Shown here: piece by piece, positions 27,464 through 34,366 of the stretch
How the letters are laid out: the number at the start of each line of letters is the position of its first letter
Numbering within the stretch: the stretch's first letter is position 1
From: an uncultured Ilumatobacter sp.
Lineage (GTDB): Bacteria > Actinomycetota > Acidimicrobiia > Acidimicrobiales > Ilumatobacteraceae
Assembly: GCA_938044705.1 (NCBI GenBank)
Contig: CALIOL010000096.1
Span: 1-34,366 of the forward strand
DNA: 34,366 nt
Direction: 5' to 3'
Translations under genes and position numbers: made by a program
Notes under the pieces: model-generated
Database searches by the model: none
What the model was told of the DNA's origin: nothing
Seen by the model: only the letters and a program-made list of their open reading frames with translations

Positions 27464-28420
27464 CTAGTACCCGCGCCGGCGGTCGACGATGGCCTCGGTC
27501 GGCATGGTGCCGTGATCGAGGAATGCGCGGACGTTGTCCGCCGCGATGATCGCAGCGGTGTCCGTACTCGTCGGGCCCGAAATGTGGGGAAGAACCGTGA
27601 CCTTCGGGTGCTCCCAGTAGCGATGGGTCCCCGGCAAGGGTTCGGTGGCGAAGACATCGAGCACCGCGTGGTCGAGATGCCCCGCGTCGAGTGATGCAAG
27701 CAGCGCGTCGTCGTCGACGGTCGGGCCTCGACCGAAGTTGATCAGTGACGCGCCCGCGGGCATCAGGTCGAACGATTCGGCGCCGAGCAACCGCGTGGTG
27801 GCCGGGGTGTCAGGCAACAGGTTGACGACGATGTCGGACCGTGCCAGGAGCGAACCCAGTCCGCCTCCACCCGCTTCGTCATGGAAGCTCTCGACGCCCT
27901 CGATGGCTTTGGGACGTCGTGCCCAGCCTGCAACTTCGAAGTTCTGGTCTGCGAGTGTGCGAGCCGCGATCTCGCCCAGCGCACCGAGACCCAAGATCCC
28001 CACACGACGATTCGCCGCGCGGACCGGAGCATGTTCGATCCACTGACGCTGACGTTGCTGGCGCGCGTACCGCGGCATATCGCGGTGGATGTAGAGCGTC
28101 CATGCCAGTACGGCTTCCGCCATCGTGAGGCCGAGCTGCGGGTCGATCATCCGAGCGACCGCCACGTGATCGGGAACGGCGGGAAGCACCGCTTCCACAC
28201 CGGCCCACGTGCTCTGCACCAGTCGCAAGTTCGGCATCGACGACAACTGCTCGGCGCTCGGTCCATCGACGATCGCAACCGTTGGTTCGCTGAGCCGCTC
28301 CGCCGGGATCTCGGCGTGGACTCGGAGGTCGATGTCGGGCATCGCCGCGCGCAGCGCATCGACCAGCTCGTCGTGCGGGCCTTGGTCGGCGTCTCGAACG
28401 AACGGCACCAGCTGCTGCAT
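27464..28420 (-). CDS. D-2-hydroxyacid dehydrogenase (glyoxylate/hydroxypyruvate reductase A-like)
   Basis: RRVGILGLGALGEIAARTLADQNFEVAGWARR, SLINFGRGPTVDDDALLASLDAGHLDHAVLDVFATEPLPGTHRYWEHPKVTVLPHISG. Confidence 0.92.
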   Translation of the reverse strand: MQQLVPFVRDADQGPHDELVDALRAAMPDIDLRVHAEIPAERLSEPTVAIVDGPSAEQLSSMPNLRLVQSTWAGVEAVLPAVPDHVAVARMIDPQLGLTMAEAVLAWTLYIHRDMPRYARQQRQRQWIEHAPVRAANRRVGILGLGALGEIAARTLADQNFEVAGWARRPKAIEGVESFHDEAGGGGLGSLLARSDIVVNLLPDTPATTRLLGAESFDLMPAGASLINFGRGPTVDDDALLASLDAGHLDHAVLDVFATEPLPGTHRYWEHPKVTVLPHISGPTSTDTAAIIAADNVRAFLDHGTMPTEAIVDRRRGY

Positions 28421-28483
28421 TGCAAGGCAGCTTGGCGGAATCGGTCATCTCCCGCAACCCGACAGGCCCTCGACGGACGCGTC

Positions 28484-28489
28484 TAGTGT
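28484..28489 (+). promoter_or_regulatory. -10 box TAGTGT, 6 nt before ATG of DinB-MOSC gene
   Basis: TAGTGT-CGCCCC-ATG. Confidence 0.5.
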
Positions 28490-28495
28490 CGCCCC

Positions 28496-29248
28496 ATGAT
28501 CGGCGTCGAGACCTGTGACCGTTGTGGATTCGATCGGAGCCAGTGGAACGAGCAGGATGCGACCCGCACGCTCGCTCACGCAGACGAGCTTCTGGCGGGC
28601 TGGAGTGTGGATGCTCGCCCGGAACTCGAGTCTCGGCTGCTCGAACGCCAGGTCGACGACTTGAAAGCGGTCGAGGCGTCACCCGATCTGCACGACGAAG
28701 TCCACCACCTGTGGCACGGTCTCGTATCCATCGCGGACATCCGTCGCGCTGGTGACGATGCGGTACGACGCCAGTCCGGGTCCCTCGCCCAGATCAGTTC
28801 CTCGACCGGCGGCGTTCCGAAGACTGCTGTCGAGCGTGCCGAGATCGGAATCCGTGGCGTTGCCGGCGACGTGCAGCAGTCCCGCGTTCATCACGGCCGC
28901 CCCTGGCAAGCACTGTGCCTGTGGAGCGCGGAGGTCATCGATGCGTTCGCCGCTGACGGCCACCCGATCGCCTATGGATCATGCGGAGAGAATCTCACCC
29001 TCGCGGGGCTCGATTGGTCGACGATGCGCGGCGGCACGATCATCGATGTGGGCAGCGGGCCCAGCGCTGTACGGATACAACTCAGCGCACCCGCCGAGCC
29101 GTGCAGCAAGAACAGCTCGTTCTTCTTGAACAGTGACATCAACCTGATGGACCACGACCGCAACCCGGGTCACAGCCGCTGGTACGCATCCGTTCTGCGA
29201 CCGGGCACCATCTCCGCCGGCGCCCCGGTCACGGTCAGTCCGATCTGA
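28496..29248 (+). CDS. DinB-like N-terminal domain fused to MOSC domain
   Basis: N-term CDRCGFDRSQWNEQDATRTLAHADELLAGW..DEVHHLWHGLVSIADIRR; C-term MOSC-like GVPKTAVERAEIGIRGVAGDVQQSRVHHGRPWQALCLWSAEVIDAF..YGSCGENLTLAGLDW. Confidence 0.82.
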   Translation: MIGVETCDRCGFDRSQWNEQDATRTLAHADELLAGWSVDARPELESRLLERQVDDLKAVEASPDLHDEVHHLWHGLVSIADIRRAGDDAVRRQSGSLAQISSSTGGVPKTAVERAEIGIRGVAGDVQQSRVHHGRPWQALCLWSAEVIDAFAADGHPIAYGSCGENLTLAGLDWSTMRGGTIIDVGSGPSAVRIQLSAPAEPCSKNSSFFLNSDINLMDHDRNPGHSRWYASVLRPGTISAGAPVTVSPI

Positions 29249-29564
29249 ATCCGTAGGCCCGTTCGACACGTGCCACGCGCAGCTCGTAGGCCTCGTACCA
29301 ACGCTCACGACCGGTCTCGCGAACCACGGTGTGCTCAGCATCGGTCTTCCAGTTGGCGATCGCATCTTCGGACTCCCAGTAGGACACGGTGATGCCGAAT
29401 CCGTGCTCACGCGCGGAGTCGATCCCGAGAAACCCAGGCATGCGGGTCGCGAGTTCGACCATCCGAGCCGCCGCCTCCGCGTATCCATCGTTGTCCTGGG
29501 TGGTCGTCGTCGAGAAGATGACTGCGTAGTACGGCGGTTCGGGCGTCGACGCGAGCGCGGTCAT
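29235..29564 (-). CDS. Antibiotic biosynthesis monooxygenase (ABM)-like protein
   Basis: PPYYAVIFSTTTTQDNDGYAEAAARMVELATRMPGFLGIDSARE-HGFGITVSYWESEDAIANWKTDAEHTVVRETGRERWYEAYELRVARVERAYGF. Confidence 0.9.
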   Translation of the reverse strand: MTALASTPEPPYYAVIFSTTTTQDNDGYAEAAARMVELATRMPGFLGIDSAREHGFGITVSYWESEDAIANWKTDAEHTVVRETGRERWYEAYELRVARVERAYGFRSD

Positions 29565-29570
29565 CGCCGC

Positions 29571-29580
29571 AACGTACTGT
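29571..29580. promoter_or_regulatory. Overlapping divergent -10 boxes (TACGTT on -, TACTGT on +)
   Basis: CAT-CGCCGC-AACGTACTGT-GGCCTG-ATG: each TANNNT lies exactly 6 nt from its start codon; the boxes share TA at 29575-29576. Confidence 0.6.
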
Positions 29581-29586
29581 GGCCTG

Positions 29587-31908
29587 ATGCCCGGATCCCG
29601 CGACGTTTCCGTCTCGAGTTCGCCCATCCAACGGACCATCGACTACCTCCACGACCTGCTCGACGTGTTGAGCGCGCATCGTTTCGACTCCGATGCGCCT
29701 GTCGCCGAGGTCGAAGCACCTCCGGGAGTTCGCGTGATGTTCCGGGCTCACTCCGGGCGGATGGTCGACGGGCAGATCACGTTCGACGACCCACTCTCGC
29801 CTGAGGAGTTCGCAGGCAACGTCGAGCGCTCCGTGGAACGACGGGATGGGTCGGTGCGTCACCTCCTTCGCCCTCCGGCAATGCGCCGCCAGCCGGACGC
29901 TCCCCCATCGCGGGTCACCATCGAGGCTCGCTCGTCCGTCCAGGCTGATGCCGTATCCCAGGCGACGTTCGTGCTTCCCGACATTCACTCCTCGCCGAAC
30001 GGAATCGTGATCGGCATGGTGCTCGACGGCGACGTGATCCGTCCCATCGACCTCGCCGCGCACACGCCTGCGGGAGGACCGTTTCAGAAGATCCTCGCCG
30101 TCACCGATGCGGTCGAGACACCGATCGCTGACCGCAAATACGGCTGGACCGGGGCACTGTGGTGTGACGATGCGGCCGCAGCGATCGGCGGAGCACCGCA
30201 CACGTCGATCTGGTTCGGCATGCCGCCTCACTTCATCCCGATCGTCGCCGTCGGCGTCGACGGCATGACGGACGGATTCTTCTGGGATCTGCCCGAAGCT
30301 GAGCCCGTCGACGATCGACAGCTCTACAGAATCTCTCCCGGCAGCCGATTCGCTCCCGAGGCAAAGCGGCCGTTCGCTCGCTCTGTCACCCACGAGATGC
30401 TTGGAGCAATCGATTCCAAACGGACCGACAGCGCTGCGATCACCGCGATCGTCTCGGCACTCGGAACTGCGAAGTCCAAGCCCGTCGACGAGAAGTGGCC
30501 CGGCGAGATCAAACGGTCCAAGCCCAAAGGGCTGGGCGAGGGCGAGGCCTGGCTCCCGGTGCTGAACGGGGACGCCGTGCGTGTCCCGAAGCCCACCGTG
30601 GCACCCGATCAGCCGCGCTACCTCGACGACCCGTGGAGCGAATTCGACGCAGCTCGCGCGATGCTCGACCGGGGCTACCCAGGGTCCGCGCTGTGGATCG
30701 CCTACTCGGCCCTTGCGAGATTCGCGAAGCGGCAGGAGGCGTTGGGCATCCACTTCGGGTACCACGCGATGATCGAGCCACTCGAACGGCTGGGGCGCGA
30801 CGTGATCGCTGACCGCTGTCGCCAGATACTCGGCGAAACCGCTCCGCTGATGCACGACCCTCCGCAGCCCGTGCAACCGGCGCCGACGGTCGTTGCGAGT
30901 CCGGTCTGGATGGTCCCGTTTCCGACGAATCGACCGGACACGGGTGTGACGAGCACACTCGAGCCTGGGCAGACACTCGACCTGCAGATCGATGGTGCCG
31001 TCCAGCGCATCGCGATCGAGCAGTTCGTTCCGCCACGCTTCGCCGACATACCGGCAACGACGATGGTGTCGCTGCTCGATACCGGTGCGGTGGCCGTTTC
31101 ACCGGACGATGCGCTCGTTTCCGAGCACGGCAAGCCGACACTGGTTGCTCGATCGGGGGACGCACTCGTCGTCGTGTCGGTCTGGGAGCAGCCAGCGGTC
31201 ACCGGGATCTCGCTCGAGACCGTGGTCCGCTGGGTGGACGAGCCGCGCCGACTGCAGCCGGTGCGCTACGTGCCATTCACGCCGAACGGCGCGCTCGGTC
31301 GTGCCGACGACGAGCACCTCGTGAAGTTCGGAAGGGTTCCGCCGGAGATCGCAGACGCCGCATGGCCGTTCGTTGTCTCGACGGCACGTTTCGACGCTTC
31401 GGGTGGTCGGCTGGGTTCCTCGGCCGGCGACCTCGACGTCCTGACCACCGAGACGATGCCGCAAATCCACGGCATCGTCGTATCGGAGCGGGCCGCAGAG
31501 ATCCTGACGGGTCGCGACGCGGCGAAGCAACCGGAGGTGCCGATCGCGTTCGCCGGTGGCACGATCACACGCCGGTATGTGAACGTGCCGGTGCTTCCCG
31601 AGTACGACTGGGGTTCGTGCGCATGCGTCATGACCAGCGATGGAGACTCCTCAGCGGTGGTGAGACATCTGGGCGTCGGAGCGATCGAGGATGCGGCGCA
31701 GTGGCGAGGCAGTCACGATGTCGTCAACGATGCGTGGGTGGAACCTCATGTCGGTGTGCTCGAGTCGGCTCCGAGGATCATGCGCCAGATGATGGGTCCC
31801 ATCTTGGTGCGACTCGATGTGCGCGACGAGTTGATCGCTGCAGGGGTCACGGGCTGCGACCTCGGCGACCGTGCGCCGATGCTCCTCCACGAGATGGTCG
31901 AAACTTGA
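29587..31908 (+). CDS. Large protein of unknown function (773 aa)
   Basis: Continuous ORF with promoter geometry at the start; no family motif recognised. Confidence 0.82.
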   Translation: MPGSRDVSVSSSPIQRTIDYLHDLLDVLSAHRFDSDAPVAEVEAPPGVRVMFRAHSGRMVDGQITFDDPLSPEEFAGNVERSVERRDGSVRHLLRPPAMRRQPDAPPSRVTIEARSSVQADAVSQATFVLPDIHSSPNGIVIGMVLDGDVIRPIDLAAHTPAGGPFQKILAVTDAVETPIADRKYGWTGALWCDDAAAAIGGAPHTSIWFGMPPHFIPIVAVGVDGMTDGFFWDLPEAEPVDDRQLYRISPGSRFAPEAKRPFARSVTHEMLGAIDSKRTDSAAITAIVSALGTAKSKPVDEKWPGEIKRSKPKGLGEGEAWLPVLNGDAVRVPKPTVAPDQPRYLDDPWSEFDAARAMLDRGYPGSALWIAYSALARFAKRQEALGIHFGYHAMIEPLERLGRDVIADRCRQILGETAPLMHDPPQPVQPAPTVVASPVWMVPFPTNRPDTGVTSTLEPGQTLDLQIDGAVQRIAIEQFVPPRFADIPATTMVSLLDTGAVAVSPDDALVSEHGKPTLVARSGDALVVVSVWEQPAVTGISLETVVRWVDEPRRLQPVRYVPFTPNGALGRADDEHLVKFGRVPPEIADAAWPFVVSTARFDASGGRLGSSAGDLDVLTTETMPQIHGIVVSERAAEILTGRDAAKQPEVPIAFAGGTITRRYVNVPVLPEYDWGSCACVMTSDGDSSAVVRHLGVGAIEDAAQWRGSHDVVNDAWVEPHVGVLESAPRIMRQMMGPILVRLDVRDELIAAGVTGCDLGDRAPMLLHEMVET

Positions 31909-31912
31909 TGAA

Positions 31913-33517
31913 ATGAGCGACTCCGCGAGCACCGACCTGGACGACATCGAAGAGCGCGCCGGTTTCGAGCTCGTGTCGCTCGACCTGAACTTCTTCACCT
32001 CCCCGACGGTGCTCGGCGCGGTCGGTGGTGTCGTGCTCGGTGCCGCTGCGCTGGTGTGGCCCAATCCGACCGACCAAGTGCTTGCTCGACTCCTCGGCGT
32101 CGCTCTGGTCCTGCTCGGTCTCGTCGTGCTCGCTCGGCTGTTACGGAGGAACTTCCGATCGATCACGGCAGCCGCGGTCGGAGTCGGATGTCTCGGTGTC
32201 GGCGTTTTCATCCTCCGTCGTGGCGACCACTCCGCCGATTCGCTCGGCCGCATCCTGGGCGTCACGCTGCTGGTCTACGCAGCGACGCGACTCGCTCCGC
32301 GTGCTGAGGGTGACGAGCGATCGCTCGCGACCCGAGTGAAAGCGGCAGTGGCTCCCGCCGCAGTCGCGGCGCTCCTGCTGGCCTTCCCTGCCGACTCATT
32401 GGCAGTGGTCACCACCATCGGCGCGCTCTGCTGGATCGTCCTCTCCCTCATCGTCATCGTCGCGTCGCTCGACGCCAGAACGGCGAACACGGTCGGGTAC
32501 GGCGGCGCGATCGGCCTGGCACGCGAGTGGCTCACGGACCGCCCAAAGGCGGTCGAAGAACGGCAGTCGCTGTACGCCAAGATCCTCTACGACGGCGGCG
32601 AGACGAGAGTCCGGATCATTCGGTTCTTCGCACTGATGTCGTTCGCCTCGGTGATCGCGTCGATGGGCGTCATCACCGACTCGACTGCCGTGGTCATCGG
32701 TGCGATGCTCATCGCCCCACTGATGACACCGCTGATGGGGATGGCGATCTCGTTGGCGATGGGGTGGCCGAATCGGCTCGCGTTGAGCGCAACCGTCGCA
32801 CTCTCCGGCATCGCCTTGGCGATCACGATCGGCGTGCTGATGGGATTCGTCGCGCCGACCGTGATCGACACGGCGACGAACAGCCAGATCATCGCCAGGT
32901 CGTCGCCGACGATGCTCGACCTCATCGTCGCGGTCGCGGCGGGCACCGCCGGCGCTTACGGACTGAGCCGGCCAGACGTGTCGGATTCACTCCCGGGCGT
33001 TGCGATCGCGATCTCGCTGGTACCGCCGCTCACGGTGGTCGGTATCGCATACTCGGCTGGCGACTGGAGCTCCGGCAACGGAGCGTTGTTGCTGTTCACG
33101 ACCAACGCGTTGGCGATCCTGGTGATGGGCGGCCTGACGTTCGTGGTCACGGGCGTCACTCCGCTGGCTCAGGTCGCCGGCAACCAACACCGCGTTCGCA
33201 CGTCGGTCATTGCGATCGCCGTGATCTCAGCCATCGCGTTGGGCAGTCTGTTCCTGAACAGCGACCAAGTCGCATCGAACCTCTTCGAGCGCAGCAGCGT
33301 CGAACGCGTCGTCGATGACTGGCTCGATGTGTCGCCGAGTCACGGTGTCGTCGACGTCGTCATCGACGACGACGTGGTCACCGTCGTCGTCATCGGCCCG
33401 ACCGATGGCCTTCCCGAACCCGAGTCGCTCGCCGAAGCGTTGCGAATCGAACTCGACCGGGCCGTGACGACCGATGTACGACTCGTCGTGGAAGAACGCT
33501 TCGTCGTCGAGCCGTAG
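31913..33517 (+). CDS. DUF389 membrane protein with N-terminal HdeD-like TM region
   Basis: C-terminal DUF389-like MGVITDSTAVVIGAMLIAPLMTPLMGMAISLAMG..SLPGVAIAISLVPPLTVVGIA; N-terminal LGAVGGVVLGAAALVWPNPTDQVLARLLGVALVLLGLVVLARLLRR resembles HdeD/DUF308. Confidence 0.85.
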   Translation: MSDSASTDLDDIEERAGFELVSLDLNFFTSPTVLGAVGGVVLGAAALVWPNPTDQVLARLLGVALVLLGLVVLARLLRRNFRSITAAAVGVGCLGVGVFILRRGDHSADSLGRILGVTLLVYAATRLAPRAEGDERSLATRVKAAVAPAAVAALLLAFPADSLAVVTTIGALCWIVLSLIVIVASLDARTANTVGYGGAIGLAREWLTDRPKAVEERQSLYAKILYDGGETRVRIIRFFALMSFASVIASMGVITDSTAVVIGAMLIAPLMTPLMGMAISLAMGWPNRLALSATVALSGIALAITIGVLMGFVAPTVIDTATNSQIIARSSPTMLDLIVAVAAGTAGAYGLSRPDVSDSLPGVAIAISLVPPLTVVGIAYSAGDWSSGNGALLLFTTNALAILVMGGLTFVVTGVTPLAQVAGNQHRVRTSVIAIAVISAIALGSLFLNSDQVASNLFERSSVERVVDDWLDVSPSHGVVDVVIDDDVVTVVVIGPTDGLPEPESLAEALRIELDRAVTTDVRLVVEERFVVEP

Positions 33518-34366
33518 CCCTCGGCGTCGACGATGTCGGCTCGGTCCGAGGTGATCACGACGAGGACGCTCGGCAGGATCGCGAGCGTCGCGACGAGCGC
33601 CATCACGATCATCAGGGCGGTCAGCAATCCGTACGCAGCGAACAGCGGCATCGGCGCGAGGGCGAGGATTCCGAAACCCACGGCCGAGCTACAGGCGGAG
33701 GCCACGAGCGCCACACCGGTGCCCTCGCCCGCTGCCTGTACCGCTCGCCCTCGATCGCCGAAGCGTTCCAGTTCCTCTCGGTATCGGGTGATGAAGTGGA
33801 TGGCGAAGTCGATCCCGATGCCGACCGACACCGCTGCGATCGTCGCTGTGACGATGTTGATGCTGTAGCCGGCGAGCTCCATGAAGGCGTACAGCCAGGC
33901 CACCACCATGATGATCGGGACGACGCTCGCGAGGCCGTATCGGATGGAGCGAAGGAACACCGTCGCGACGATCAAGCACAGGGCGAGCGCAATCGGCAAC
34001 GACGTCTGTAGCGCGTCATTGGTCGCTTCGAGCGATGCCTCTCGGACGAACGGACTACCGGTGACCTGCACGAACGACCCGTCGAAGTCGTCGCTGATCG
34101 ATGCGGCGACCGGCCCGAGCACCATGCGGGCTTGCGTGACCGACTCCTGGCTACGGCTGTTGACGAGCCCCAGTTCGAACGACGTGCGTCCAGCTCCGCC
34201 CTCCGTCACGACGATTGCCGTCCGGACTTCGTCCGGGGTGAGCAAGGAGCGGGTGTCGTCGAGTGGCACGCCGATCTCGGAGGCAACGGTCACCAGTGCG
34301 TCGAGTTGTTCGGTGGTGTCGGGGATGGTGTTGGCATCGGCATCGGTGAGCCGAATTCCTGTGCGC
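33340..34366 (-). CDS. MMPL/RND-family protein, N-terminus beyond right edge
   Basis: Reverse frame open to window edge; VGIGIDFAIHFITRYREELERFGDRGRAVQAAGEGTGVALVASACSSAVGFGILALAPMPLFAAYGLLTALMIVMALVATLAILPSVLV. Confidence 0.85.
   Translation of the reverse strand, partial: RTGIRLTDADANTIPDTTEQLDALVTVASEIGVPLDDTRSLLTPDEVRTAIVVTEGGAGRTSFELGLVNSRSQESVTQARMVLGPVAASISDDFDGSFVQVTGSPFVREASLEATNDALQTSLPIALALCLIVATVFLRSIRYGLASVVPIIMVVAWLYAFMELAGYSINIVTATIAAVSVGIGIDFAIHFITRYREELERFGDRGRAVQAAGEGTGVALVASACSSAVGFGILALAPMPLFAAYGLLTALMIVMALVATLAILPSVLVVITSDRADIVDAEGYGSTTKRSSTTSRTSVVTARSSSIRNASASDSGSGRPSVGPMTTTVTTSSSMTTSTTP

Noticed and set aside
29565-30876. Long reverse ORF (29407..30876) as a separate gene
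   Set aside because: High-GC antisense shadow of the 773-aa ORF, with His/Arg-rich non-protein-like composition and no domain motif.
1-34366. tRNA/rRNA genes, CRISPR arrays, transposases, integrases, toxin-antitoxin or restriction systems
   Set aside because: Looked for T-loop-like segments, regular repeat-spacer arrays and hallmark protein motifs by eye; none found, though small RNAs cannot be excluded without a covariance-model search.

Overview
This 34.4 kb window is high-GC and densely coding. It looks like chromosomal DNA of an actinobacterium, possibly Acidimicrobiia-like (inference from gene content, not proven). I find about 33 protein-coding genes and no convincing rRNA, tRNA, CRISPR array, transposase or phage module. 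Recognisable genes include an OmpR-type two-component system (kinase cut by the left edge), a geranylgeranyl-reductase-type flavoprotein, an MMPL exporter divergent from a NarL-type two-component system, PhyH, DM13, FabH-like KAS III, EngB, an azoreductase, a GSA-aminomutase-like class III aminotransferase, a CAP-domain protein, AzlCD, TrmB, a homocysteine S-methyltransferase, TesB, Tag, an EthA-like FMO, a GhrA-like dehydrogenase, MOSC, ABM, DUF389 and an MMPL/RND protein cut by the right edge. The main leads are: (1) an LprG/LppX-like lipoprotein translationally coupled to a 14-TM-type MFS exporter that carries an in-frame C-terminal extension (acidic linker, TM, coiled coil, VPID-type beta repeat), resembling the mycobacterial lprG-Rv1410c lipid-export pair with an added extracytoplasmic part; (2) a bacterial Popeye-like protein; (3) a recurrent TANNNT-N6/7-ATG/GTG start architecture indicating leaderless transcription, including one divergent pair whose two -10 boxes overlap by 2 bp; (4) a tandem pair of acidic-repeat lipoproteins; (5) a 773-aa orphan co-oriented with an HdeD-like/DUF389 protein. 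All family calls come from reading motifs; no database search was run.
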